Part shown: in pieces, positions 43,598-52,109 of the stretch
How positions within the stretch are numbered: position 1 is the first letter of the stretch
How the letters are laid out: the number at the start of each line of letters is the position of its first letter
NCBI RefSeq assembly: GCF_040702995.1
Contig: NZ_CP159992.1
Location: 3,001,501-3,065,500, forward strand
DNA from: Paenibacillus sp. AN1007
Lineage (GTDB): Bacteria; Bacillota; Bacilli; Paenibacillales; Paenibacillaceae
Length of the DNA: 64,000 bases
Reading direction: 5' to 3'
Made by a program: the position numbers and the translations under genes
The notes under the pieces: generated by a model
Databases searched by the model: none
Told to the model about the DNA's origin: nothing
Seen by the model: only the letters and a program-made list of their open reading frames with translations

Positions 43598-45292
43598 CTA
43601 GTCGCTGATTCCCAGTTCAAATCTCATCCGATTCTCGGACTTACCCGGGACATAACGGTAAATAATTTCAGCATAATCGGTATACATCAGCATGGTTGGT
43701 TCCGGTGCTTCTGCCTTCACCGTACAAGTCAGTCCCGGCAGCTCCCAGCGCTCTGGTTGTATATCCTGATGACGAATAGATGGTCCTTTGATTTCGAAAT
43801 ATACCTCAATCTCTTCCGCTGTATCCAGCTGCACATCAATGTTCAATGAGTCCGGTGTTACCTCTGCTTCAAATGTAATTCCACGCAAATGACTGTTCCA
43901 ATCCCCGCCAGTTTCGCGCCGAATAAGACGCAGATAATAACGCTCTCCCGTCTCTGTCTGCCAATGAATGGTCGCCGGATGCATCTGACCGTTCGTATTA
44001 CGGCTGCCTGACATCGCACCCATCATTCGATTTTCGCCAATCCAGGCCGAAGCCGTGCACAGATTTCGATTTGCTTTTGGATCATCGCGTTCACATAATT
44101 CCAGGAACTGTTTCTGCACAAGGCGATCTCCTTGATGAGCTTGGAAATACGGCACAGCCTCGGCAGGAACATCAATGCCAAGCAGCGCGATCATCGGGTC
44201 ATGCCCCGATTCGCAATTCATCCCGGTTAAATGTTCGTACCCTTTTCCCAGCAAAAGATAGAGAAACACACCGATCGAACTGTGCTCCCGCATCTCCATA
44301 TCATATGCCCGTGCGAATGGACCTGATAAATTCTCCAGCTTCGCATTGTAATACAGCGCGATATTATTCCACAATCCATGCTCAAGCCGATGAGCGATTT
44401 CAGTCATGCGCTCCGTGAATGCATACCTCCTGAACATGCCAAGTACAGCCAAATCAACCCCGTAGTAGGTCGTTGTATTAAATTCGGCAAACGTGCCGCC
44501 ATACTGCTCGAATTCATGCAGCAAACCTTCGGCCTGTTCATCCGCATGCTGCATCCAGTCGGCACGCTTCAATCGATGTCCATAGTAATGGGTGATGAAG
44601 ATATGCATCAGTTCAATGTTCGTGTTCATCGGGATTGCATCGGATAATCTGCGGTCCACGGAGCCTTGAACGGCACGTTCCATCGCTTCATCCATTCGCT
44701 GAATAAGTGCATCCGGCAGAAGCTCCGAAAATGCTGCGGAAGCAATGGCACACACACATGCGATGAACTCGCGCCAGTTTGGATCATAGCTAATCCAGAC
44801 CGGAGGCAAAACCCCATGGACGGACGCATAAAACAGCTGTCTTAATTGTTTGACATCTGCTTCTTCCTTCAACAAATTATTTTCTTCCTGCAGCTTATGA
44901 ATGAACGCTTCCGACACCTTCTCAAAGGTGCGTTCCAGGAAATATGCTGTTCCTGGGGCAAATGATTTCCACGCATAATGACCGGCGGGCGGATGCTCGT
45001 CAGTCGACTGGGTTGCGAAAGTTCCGTGATAGATTTCTTCGGGAGCATCATATTGGTAGTCAAGTACTTTATGAAGCACACGGACAGCTCGTTCGACATC
45101 ACCAGACTTTTGACGAATCAGCAGTCCGAGCGCATAATGTGCGCTGCCTCGTGTGCCGTGTGCCGATGATTCCTCCCCAGAACTGCGGAGCAGGCCAAAC
45201 TCTTCATCATAAAATCGGTCCATCATGTCCATCGACTGCATGACCAGATGCTGCTGTTCTTCCGACATCTTCTTGACCATGGGTTGTGTCAT
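43598..45292 (-). CDS. Predicted alpha/alpha-barrel protein of unknown function
   Basis: 564-aa soluble protein without signal peptide. Residues 1-420 are mostly helical with aromatic and acidic patches typical of six-hairpin barrels (GTRGSAHYALGLLIR, FAEFNTTTYYGVDLAVLGMF, ENLSGPFARAYDMEMREHSS). The last 140 residues are beta-rich (GERYYLRLIRR, TIHWQTETG). This resembles carbohydrate-active lyases or hydrolases, but I recognise no specific family. It is the last gene of a likely cassette with an MFS permease, a ROK kinase and a ROK regulator, so an intracellular glycoside-processing role is a reasonable inference. ATG 45292 follows AGGAGG. Confidence 0.75.
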   Translation of the reverse strand: MTQPMVKKMSEEQQHLVMQSMDMMDRFYDEEFGLLRSSGEESSAHGTRGSAHYALGLLIRQKSGDVERAVRVLHKVLDYQYDAPEEIYHGTFATQSTDEHPPAGHYAWKSFAPGTAYFLERTFEKVSEAFIHKLQEENNLLKEEADVKQLRQLFYASVHGVLPPVWISYDPNWREFIACVCAIASAAFSELLPDALIQRMDEAMERAVQGSVDRRLSDAIPMNTNIELMHIFITHYYGHRLKRADWMQHADEQAEGLLHEFEQYGGTFAEFNTTTYYGVDLAVLGMFRRYAFTERMTEIAHRLEHGLWNNIALYYNAKLENLSGPFARAYDMEMREHSSIGVFLYLLLGKGYEHLTGMNCESGHDPMIALLGIDVPAEAVPYFQAHQGDRLVQKQFLELCERDDPKANRNLCTASAWIGENRMMGAMSGSRNTNGQMHPATIHWQTETGERYYLRLIRRETGGDWNSHLRGITFEAEVTPDSLNIDVQLDTAEEIEVYFEIKGPSIRHQDIQPERWELPGLTCTVKAEAPEPTMLMYTDYAEIIYRYVPGKSENRMRFELGISD

Positions 45293-45448
45293 ATTCTGAG
45301 ACCTCCTGTAACGTTACCTTTTAGAGTATGATTGCCTGCCGTTACAACTGCCGTTATTTTTTTGTTGAAATCCAGCATTCATGCATAATATCTCTACTAT
45401 CTTCCCGTTTACCCTGCTCTTCTCTCTGAACATTAGTTCTTGCCATGA

Positions 45449-46672
45449 CTAAAGGAGTGGGTAAACCCTCCGCTGTTCTTTGGCCTGTCTGCTGACCATA
45501 TACAAAATAACTGCACCCATCGCGGCACTAATGGTACAAGCCAAATACATGACCGACGGTCCCCCTGTGTCCAGTAAATAACCGTTAAGCATGCTGCCCA
45601 CGATACCGCCAAGTCCTGCAAACACCATATTAAACAAACTTTGCCCCGTTGCCTGCATTTCACGTCCGGTGACGGAAGCCACATATTCTACAGCCGCGAT
45701 ATAGAAAAATCCAAAGGATAACCCGTGCAGCACCTGAACGCCGATCATCACTTCCGGACTAGGCCACAGCCATTGAATTCCCCAGCGCAGCACATAGGCA
45801 CCAGCCGCAAGCAGCATGGTTCGCTCATGCCCCCACTTGCGAAGCACATACGCGGCTGCCAGCATCGATGGAACATTCGTGATGGACGCAATTAGAAGAG
45901 CTGTCCCCGTCCAAGCAGCCGACCCGCCAGCCATCTGAAATGAAATAACAAAAAACGAGTTAAACGCCGTCAGCGTTTGATTTACCAGGAAACAACCGGT
46001 AAGAAAGAGAAGGAACGTACGATTACGAAGCAGTCCTGCCAAACCTACAGAGAACGTTACAGAAGACGAGGAGATGCTCGTCTGTTTGGGGAGAGTGCCC
46101 GCCAATAAAGCACTTAAAATATTGAAAAAAAGAAAAGGAAGCCATAACATATGGATTGAAAACTGGGACAGATACATTCCTGCAGCAAATCCGCCAAGCC
46201 CTGTCCCCAGGCTTCCAAACAACCGGATCATCCCGTAAGAGGTATTTGCCGCTCTTGCTGCCGTTACCGCATAGGAATCCGCTGCAGGGATTTGTGTGAC
46301 TTGAAATACAGTGCATAATGTATAAATCAGAATCAATATAATATACACCTGAATATTATAAAAGTAGGCTAGTGCCGCCGGAACAAGCAGGCTGATTACG
46401 AGTACAAGACGCGTCTTTTGGAATTTATCCACCAAAACCCCCCAGATTGGCTGGAGAATGACGGATATTAATGTTCCAAAAGCCATAATAAAACCGGTAT
46501 CTTTACTGGAAAAGCCCTGTGAAACCAAAATCGGATTGATATAAGGGTTAAAGATGCCTCCAGCAAGTCCCATGAACAGATACAGGCCCTGCAATTTAAT
46601 TAATACGGCTTTTGCTTCATTATCATCGGCTTTTCTTTTTTTAGTATCAGCCTTCATATGTCTATCTCTCAT
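45449..46672 (-). CDS. MFS transporter (MFS_1-like, LacY-type group)
   Basis: 407 aa, about 12 membrane helices. Typical MFS motifs are IWGVLVDKFQKTRLVLV between helices 2 and 3 and a second copy near FVISFQMAGGSAAWTG/RKWGHERTMLL. Similar proteins import oligosaccharides or nucleosides; the setting between a ROK kinase and a predicted carbohydrate-active protein points to sugar uptake. The ATG at 46672 is preferred because GGAG precedes it by six bases. Confidence 0.87.
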   Translation of the reverse strand: MRDRHMKADTKKRKADDNEAKAVLIKLQGLYLFMGLAGGIFNPYINPILVSQGFSSKDTGFIMAFGTLISVILQPIWGVLVDKFQKTRLVLVISLLVPAALAYFYNIQVYIILILIYTLCTVFQVTQIPAADSYAVTAARAANTSYGMIRLFGSLGTGLGGFAAGMYLSQFSIHMLWLPFLFFNILSALLAGTLPKQTSISSSSVTFSVGLAGLLRNRTFLLFLTGCFLVNQTLTAFNSFFVISFQMAGGSAAWTGTALLIASITNVPSMLAAAYVLRKWGHERTMLLAAGAYVLRWGIQWLWPSPEVMIGVQVLHGLSFGFFYIAAVEYVASVTGREMQATGQSLFNMVFAGLGGIVGSMLNGYLLDTGGPSVMYLACTISAAMGAVILYMVSRQAKEQRRVYPLL

Positions 46673-46721
46673 CCGAATCTCCATCCTTCTATTTCGGTGT
46701 CTCTGCGTTCGGACCCTACCT

Positions 46722-47798
46722 CTATCTATCCGTCTGCTTCAGGCTGCGTCTAATGGACGCCAGTGCTCCGATTGCCCCTGCCCTATTACCAAGCTCAGCA
46801 ATGACAATTTGCACCGGAAGTACAATATAACGTTTCAGTCTGGACTGAACTTCATTTAGATAAAAGCTCGGATTGGACGCAGCGACACCTCCGCCCAGCA
46901 CAATAATCGACGGGTTCAGCAGCGCCGTAATATTGGCAAGTCCTCTTGCCATGTAGCGCATAGGAAGTTCCAGAATCTCAAGGGCTGTCACATCACCTGC
47001 TTCAGCTGCCTTAAAGACATGTCTTGCTTCAATCTGATCCGCCTGTCCTCCGGCGAGGCTCCATATCAGAGATAACGGGTTTCCTTTGCCTGATGTAAAA
47101 TAACTCCTCGCGTGCTCCGTAATTCCCGTACCAGACGTAACTTGCTCAAACACTCCGAACGCATCGCCATCTGCTGCATATTCGGAAGTCAATCCTTCGT
47201 CTCCTGCAATGAAGTGTCCGATCTCACCCGCAGCTCCGTTCTGTCCGCTGTATAACGCTCCATTCAGAACCAGCGCAGCACCAATCCCTGTACCCACAGT
47301 TACCATTACACTATGACGATGCCCTTTCGCCGCACCCTGATCCACCTCTCCCATAGCTGCCATGTTTACATCGTTATCCAACACGATACCGCCGCTGTAA
47401 TACTTTGCAATAACAGGACGGATGTCTTCTTCCGGCCATTGAAAAGCAGGTGCATTGCGCATCACACCTTCATCCTGCAGTACGACACCCGGGAATCCCA
47501 GTCCTACGCCAGCCAGCTGTTCCCACGGACATCCAATGTCTTCGCAGAATGTTTTTAATTCAGCAAACAGCCAGCGAAAAAACGATTCCGGTTGATCGGC
47601 GGCCTGGGTTTGCAGTTTGCGTTCGTGAATTTCTCCCCCCTCCTTCTGAGTGGACAGCAGCATCAGCGTTTTGGTACCGCCGATGTCCACACCTGCAGTC
47701 CATGAAGTCTGCAGCTCCATCCTTTCAACCTGCGCGTTTTCAGTGATGTTAGCGTCTAACTGCTGACCAGCTGCACTTCCATGATCTTTATTTGTCAT
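46722..47798 (-). CDS. ROK family sugar kinase
   Basis: 358 aa. The N-terminal 30 residues are a polar extension; the kinase begins at TAGVDIGGTKTLMLL (ATP phosphate motif). Other ROK marks are GLGFPGVV, LDNDVNMAAMGE (catalytic Asp) and VGTGIGAALVLNGALYSG, GAAGEIGHF. The cysteine zinc cluster (CxCGxxGCxE) normally following GH is missing, replaced by an acidic stretch. Likely phosphorylates a hexose taken up by the neighbouring permease. ATG with AGGAGGA upstream. Confidence 0.9.
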   Translation of the reverse strand: MTNKDHGSAAGQQLDANITENAQVERMELQTSWTAGVDIGGTKTLMLLSTQKEGGEIHERKLQTQAADQPESFFRWLFAELKTFCEDIGCPWEQLAGVGLGFPGVVLQDEGVMRNAPAFQWPEEDIRPVIAKYYSGGIVLDNDVNMAAMGEVDQGAAKGHRHSVMVTVGTGIGAALVLNGALYSGQNGAAGEIGHFIAGDEGLTSEYAADGDAFGVFEQVTSGTGITEHARSYFTSGKGNPLSLIWSLAGGQADQIEARHVFKAAEAGDVTALEILELPMRYMARGLANITALLNPSIIVLGGGVAASNPSFYLNEVQSRLKRYIVLPVQIVIAELGNRAGAIGALASIRRSLKQTDR

Positions 47799-48027
47799 TC
47801 CGATTCCTCCTTGGCGAATATCTTTTTTGGCCCACCTTTTAAAACGCTTTGAGAATGCTCGCTTTGTTCGATATAACCTGGAGAGTGGACGTAAAAGAGC
47901 TTATTGGCGTCTATTAAAACCATCTAAGGCACCTACAACATACAGTACCAGTGGTGACTACGGGGTTACTACGAATTAATTTGGACTTGCTTCTTACCTC
48001 TATTTCTTACTTTCTACCTCTTACCTT
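47799..48027. other. Gap with a polypyrimidine tract
   Basis: 229 bases between the two ROK genes. From about 47989 to 48036 the plus strand is almost purely C/T with a loose repeat of CTTACCT, i.e. a purine-rich (GGTAAGA-like) RNA on the coding strand just after the ROK regulator. No terminator hairpin is seen, so the cassette may be one transcript. Confidence 0.5.
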
Positions 48028-49407
48028 TTACCTCGATTCTACAAGCGCTTCCTGCTGCAGATTCTGCAATGTCTGCTGCAGTGCCACCTGCACAGCACCT
48101 GTGACAACTGCCCGTTCTCCAAGAGCGGAACAGATCAACTTCGGCTGCACTGGAAATTGCTCCCCAGCCATTTGCCTTAACAAAGGCAGCAATACATCCC
48201 CGTTCCCGCCAATTCCGCCGCCCAGCACGATCAGTTCAGGAGCAAGCACCGTGCTGATCTGTCGCAGTGCCGAAGCAATCGTCCGACTGTACTGCTTCAT
48301 TACTTCCACGGCCTGAACTTCTCCACTGCGCGCGGCTTCAAAGATCACTTCCGGCGTCAGCAGGGTATCCGAAGTGTCCGATGTATCCAGATTATCTGGC
48401 GTCTCAAAACCTGCAGCTGACGAGTTCTCTATATCTGATCTAACAAATGTCTCCAGCCCATAATGCTTCGCCAGATGCATCAGTCCCTCTGCTGACAATA
48501 CATCTTCCAGGCGTCGGCCATCCTCCAGCAGCATCTCGGCTACTTCACCCGTTAATCCGCTTAGACCATGAAGCAGTTGGCCCCGAACCATGATACCCGC
48601 ACCTGTTCCAGCCCCAATCGAGAAAAAAACAAACAGTGGCGAGTCTGTCGCCGCGCCGCTCCTGTACTCACCAAGCGCAGCAAGATTGACGTCATTATCC
48701 AGAATGACATCGCATGGAAAAGCTTGAGCCAACGCATCGCGCGAGAAACTCTGTTCCAAGCCTGCAAGCGGGTCTACAATCCGGCTAATTTGTCCCGATC
48801 CCGGCAGGACAACACCAGGAATCCCAAACCCGATACAGCGAAGATCACCCCACTGCAGATCATTCTCCTGCAGCAGCTGCCCCACATAGCTGTACAGCAG
48901 GTGAAGTACAGACTTTTCACACGTTTGAGATGATTCTGACGTTTGGTACATCTCCTCCGCTGCTGCCTCTCCATTGAACTGATTTAATCCAGGTTCTGGA
49001 CTTGGATATCGTTTCGACTTCGATTCTAACTCTCGTTCTGACTCTGATTCCGGCTCTTCCTTCTTTTCCGGAACAATCGGCGGGTAGACTGCATACGCCG
49101 TAATCTGTCCGCTCAGGTCTGATAGAGCAATCCGAATCCGTGTGGCTCCAATATCAACACCGCAGACATAATAAGCTTTTTCATTGAATTGAATAAGCGT
49201 AGCCTTGCGGCCTTGGGCATTATCAGCCCTGCCCGTCTCTTTCACCAGATTCCGCTCGATCAGATGTTCGACCGCGGATGACACCGTTGGTTTGCTGAGT
49301 CCTGTCTGACGGCTGATGTCCGCTCTTGACATGCTGCCTTGAGTAATCAGGGCATCCATAATCAGATTTTCGTTCAAATTGCGGATATATTGCGGCGTGC
49401 CAGCCAT
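48028..49407 (-). CDS. ROK family transcriptional regulator (NagC/XylR type)
   Basis: 459 aa. N-terminal HTH: MDALITQGSMSRADISRQTG, LSKPTVSSAVEHLIERNLV. A ROK domain follows (CGVDIGATRIRIALSD, GFGIPGVV, LDNDVNLAALGE). A charged Glu/Ser/Lys-rich insertion of some 50 residues separates the first ROK strands, and a Ser/Asp/Thr-rich segment lies near residue 340; the zinc cysteines are absent. It should repress the downstream sugar genes. ATG follows GGAGGTG; a palindrome sits upstream at 49438. Confidence 0.9.
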   Translation of the reverse strand: MAGTPQYIRNLNENLIMDALITQGSMSRADISRQTGLSKPTVSSAVEHLIERNLVKETGRADNAQGRKATLIQFNEKAYYVCGVDIGATRIRIALSDLSGQITAYAVYPPIVPEKKEEPESESERELESKSKRYPSPEPGLNQFNGEAAAEEMYQTSESSQTCEKSVLHLLYSYVGQLLQENDLQWGDLRCIGFGIPGVVLPGSGQISRIVDPLAGLEQSFSRDALAQAFPCDVILDNDVNLAALGEYRSGAATDSPLFVFFSIGAGTGAGIMVRGQLLHGLSGLTGEVAEMLLEDGRRLEDVLSAEGLMHLAKHYGLETFVRSDIENSSAAGFETPDNLDTSDTSDTLLTPEVIFEAARSGEVQAVEVMKQYSRTIASALRQISTVLAPELIVLGGGIGGNGDVLLPLLRQMAGEQFPVQPKLICSALGERAVVTGAVQVALQQTLQNLQQEALVESR

Positions 49408-49437
49408 TGGATCACCTCCATTTTATAGTTTTTATAG

Positions 49438-49458
49438 TTAGTTAAGTTTCTTAACGAA
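49438..49458. promoter_or_regulatory. Candidate ROK repressor operator
   Basis: TTAGTTAAG-TTT-CTTAACGAA, inverted repeat with 8 of 9 matching arm positions, 31 bases upstream of the regulator start. It resembles XylR-type operators. Autoregulation is inferred. Confidence 0.6.
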
Positions 49459-49608
49459 TTAAATTCAATATATCATTCACTTCGGAGTGTGTACAGCTTC
49501 TTTTCTGCCAAAACCTATCTTCATCCTGCCATCTGCAGCCGCGACCTATGAGATACGATAATCACTGAAGATCACTTTCATGGTGTAATGAAAAAACGAC
49601 ATACTTCA

Positions 49609-49651
49609 TAAAAGCAAAGGACGAAGCAGTAATCTTGCTCTGCTTCGTCCC
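49609..49651 (-). terminator. Terminator of YitT family gene
   Basis: GGACGAAGCAG / CTGCTTCGTCC, an 11-bp perfect stem, followed by TTTGCTTTT on the minus strand. Confidence 0.82.
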
Positions 49652-49674
49652 TGAACCGCGGCTCTATGGAAATG

Positions 49675-50514
49675 TTAAGACTTCGAAAGCTCGATAAAGC
49701 CTTCTCCGAATACGTCACGTACATCATGGATCGTGATAAATGCGATCTCATCTTCTGCCCGCACAATTTTTTTCAGCATCGGTACCTCTTGTTTACTGAT
49801 AACAATATACAAAATCTCTTTTGGATTCTTAGTATAGTAACCATGCCCCGATAGAACGGTTACTCCGCGGTCCATCTTTTCAATAACCTGCTTCGCAATC
49901 TGATCCTGTTTGGATGAGATAATCATCACGGCTTTTTTGGGATTCAGTCCTTCAATAATAAACTCCATCATTTTTGTACCGACAAAGAGCAGCACAATTG
50001 TACACATCAAACCCTGTGGTCCAATAATAAAGTACGACGAGAATGCCACAATTAGGTCAAAAAACAGCAATCCATAGCTGATATTCCAGTCCAGATATTT
50101 GTTCGCAAGCCGCGCCAAAATAACCGTGCCTGCTGTGGTCCCTCCCACTCTGACAATCAAACCAATGCCCAGACCGGCGAACACCCCTGCAAAGATTGTA
50201 TTAACCCACAGCTCATCTGAAGCAATGCTCCAGCTTTCTGTCAGGTGCAGGAACAGGGAATTAAAGATAACCGCTATAATTGTGTACACCGTCGTTGTTC
50301 GATCAAGAAACTTGTAACCTACAATTAACAAAAGACCATTAAGAATCAGGTTCATAAGCCCCGGGGACCAGTGGAACAAGTAATACAGAATGATGGTAAT
50401 TCCTGTTACGCCGCCCTCTGCGAGATCATTCGGGATGACAAACAAGTTAACCGCCAGTGCAAACAGAAAGGCACCAGCCATAAGAAATAAAATATCCGTA
50501 ATTCTTTTTTTCAT
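49675..50514 (-). CDS. YitT family membrane protein (DUF2179)
   Basis: 279 aa with five to six membrane helices (ILFLMAGAFLFALAVNLFVIP; GGVTGITIILYYLF) and a C-terminal cytoplasmic DUF2179 domain (KKAVMIISSKQDQIAKQVIE, RGVTVLSGHGYYT). The family is common in Firmicutes with unknown role, possibly transport with a regulatory tail. The ATG at 50514 follows GGAG by six bases and is preferred to a start at 50535. A palindrome lies about 160 bases upstream. Confidence 0.9.
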   Translation of the reverse strand: MKKRITDILFLMAGAFLFALAVNLFVIPNDLAEGGVTGITIILYYLFHWSPGLMNLILNGLLLIVGYKFLDRTTTVYTIIAVIFNSLFLHLTESWSIASDELWVNTIFAGVFAGLGIGLIVRVGGTTAGTVILARLANKYLDWNISYGLLFFDLIVAFSSYFIIGPQGLMCTIVLLFVGTKMMEFIIEGLNPKKAVMIISSKQDQIAKQVIEKMDRGVTVLSGHGYYTKNPKEILYIVISKQEVPMLKKIVRAEDEIAFITIHDVRDVFGEGFIELSKS

Positions 50515-50674
50515 GCAGCGCTCCACCCTATTCATCCAGAATTAAACTCTTACTTATCTAACCTTCGAATAAAATATTTGTGATCTAACTTCATTTAAAT
50601 AAATCTGTTACTCAGCTTCATCTAAACGCACTGTCATATACACTCAAGGTTAGATTCTACCACGCTCTTCGCAA

Positions 50675-50697
50675 AATTTGTATACATAATACAAATT
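50675..50697. promoter_or_regulatory. Perfect inverted repeat upstream of yitT-like gene
   Basis: AATTTGTAT-ACATA-ATACAAATT, 9-bp arms; followed at about 50709-50718 by TTTGTACAAA, a second palindrome of similar composition. Likely a regulator binding region. Confidence 0.55.
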
Positions 50698-50773
50698 GTT
50701 GCATCATTTGTACAAAGGAAATTTGTAACCTCCCTCTTTTCGCAGCTCCGTATCATGAATTCTAAGCTATTAA

Positions 50774-50791
50774 CCATGACAAATGTCATGG
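50774..50791. promoter_or_regulatory. Candidate DesR box upstream of des
   Basis: CCATGACA-AA-TGTCATGG, perfect 8-bp arms, with a further ATGAC half-site near 50831. It lies upstream of the des promoter, where DesR binds in B. subtilis. Assignment is inferred from the desKR genes downstream. Confidence 0.65.
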
Positions 50792-50950
50792 TCCATTATT
50801 GATATTTATCATTACAACAGGCTGACGTTTATGACTTACGATCAAGAACGCTTTCTTTTACAATGATAAAAACGCTTCCCAAAAGGAGAGTCCTGCCGGG
50901 AATCGCAAGATACATCTATTACCGTTGTATCGAATTAAGGAGGAACATAC

Positions 50951-52009
50951 ATGAGCAGAAGCAAAGAAATGGCTCTGAAAAAAGAAGTCACCCCTTTTGA
51001 AAAAAATGATCTCAAACTAAGCATTCGTCAACTAATCAATACATTGCTCCCGCTCTTCTTATTGTGGGCAGCCGCCTACTACAGCTTATCGATATCCTAC
51101 TGGCTTACGTTTCCGATCGCACTTGTGGCCTCAGGATTTGTCCTGCGCACGTTTATTATTTTCCATGACTGCTGTCACGGATCATTCTTCAAGAGCAAAC
51201 GGGCCAACGATATTCTCGGCACCATTACCGGTGTGCTAACTCTAACTCCCTACCAGCAGTGGAAGGCTGAACATTCCATTCACCATGCGACAAGCGGCAA
51301 TCTGGACAAACGCGGTGTAGGTGACATCTGGGTCATGACCGTGGATGAATATAAGTCTGCCACACCATGGATGCGTCTCTTCTATCGTGTATACCGGAAT
51401 CCGGTTATCATGTTTGGCATCGGGCCGATCTATGTATTCCTGCTTGCTTACCGCTTTAACCGCAAAGCGGCAAGACGTAAAGAACGAATCAATACCCATT
51501 TAACAACCGTTTTAATTATTGCGCTGTATGGCTTCATGTGCTGGCTGATTGGCTGGCAGGCCTTTGTTATGGTGCAGGCACCTGTATTTTTCTTCTCCGG
51601 TTTCTTCGGCATCTGGCTGTTCTATGTCCAGCATCAATTTGAAGAGACGTATTTCGAACACGAAGATGAGTGGAGCTATGTGAAAGCAGCCGTAGAGGGC
51701 AGCTCCTATTACAAACTGCCCAAACTGCTGCAGTGGGTCAGCGGAAATATCGGATTCCATCATGTGCATCACTTGAGTCCGCGTGTACCCAATTACTATC
51801 TGGAGGAAGCACATAATGCAACACCGCCTCTGCAGAAGGCAACAACGATTACGCTTCGTTCCAGCCTGGTTGCGCTTCGTTTCCGTCTGTGGGATGAGGA
51901 CAGCAAACAGTTTATCAGTTTCAAAGACCTGCGTCGTAATACACGCAAAAGCTACGTTCCGAACCCAATTCGTGTAACTAATCAAGCGAGTCTGACAGAG
52001 AAGCCTTAG
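50951..52009 (+). CDS. des: Acyl-lipid desaturase (Delta5-type, Des)
   Basis: 352-aa membrane desaturase that introduces cis double bonds into membrane phospholipid acyl chains on cold shock. The three histidine boxes are HDCCHGS, HSIHHATS and HHVHHLSP, and four hydrophobic spans are visible. It heads the des-desK-desR locus known from B. subtilis. ATG follows AAGGAGGA. A strong hairpin overlaps its stop codon and ends the transcript before desK. Confidence 0.94.
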   Translation: MSRSKEMALKKEVTPFEKNDLKLSIRQLINTLLPLFLLWAAAYYSLSISYWLTFPIALVASGFVLRTFIIFHDCCHGSFFKSKRANDILGTITGVLTLTPYQQWKAEHSIHHATSGNLDKRGVGDIWVMTVDEYKSATPWMRLFYRVYRNPVIMFGIGPIYVFLLAYRFNRKAARRKERINTHLTTVLIIALYGFMCWLIGWQAFVMVQAPVFFFSGFFGIWLFYVQHQFEETYFEHEDEWSYVKAAVEGSSYYKLPKLLQWVSGNIGFHHVHHLSPRVPNYYLEEAHNATPPLQKATTITLRSSLVALRFRLWDEDSKQFISFKDLRRNTRKSYVPNPIRVTNQASLTEKP

Positions 52010-52030
52010 GCTCTGTCAGATTCGTTTTCT
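51988..52030 (+). terminator. Terminator between des and desK
   Basis: GAGTCTGACAGAG / CTCTGTCAGATTC with an inner GCC-TTA-GGC, followed by GTTTTCTTG. It includes the des stop codon. It would let des be made in large excess over the sensor genes. Confidence 0.85.
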
Positions 52031-52091
52031 TGTATTCAGACGATAGTCATGCTACAGTCAGGCTAAAAGCTTATTACTATTGTAATGATTC

Positions 52092-52109
52092 AAGGAGGAG
52101 AATAATATC
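52092..52109 (+). promoter_or_regulatory. Ribosome site and noncanonical AUC start of desK
   Basis: AAGGAGGAG at 52092-52100 is followed six bases later by ATC at 52107 in the desK frame. An in-frame TGA at 52086 excludes any start further upstream, and there is no ATG, GTG or TTG between it and 52146. Confidence 0.65.

Larger units (their letters stand above)
50515..50950. other. Divergent control region between yitT-like gene and des
   Basis: About 435 bases. It carries two palindromes (50675-50697 on the yitT side, 50774-50791 on the des side) and a TACAAT -10 candidate for des at 50859-50864. No gene is seen. Confidence 0.6.
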
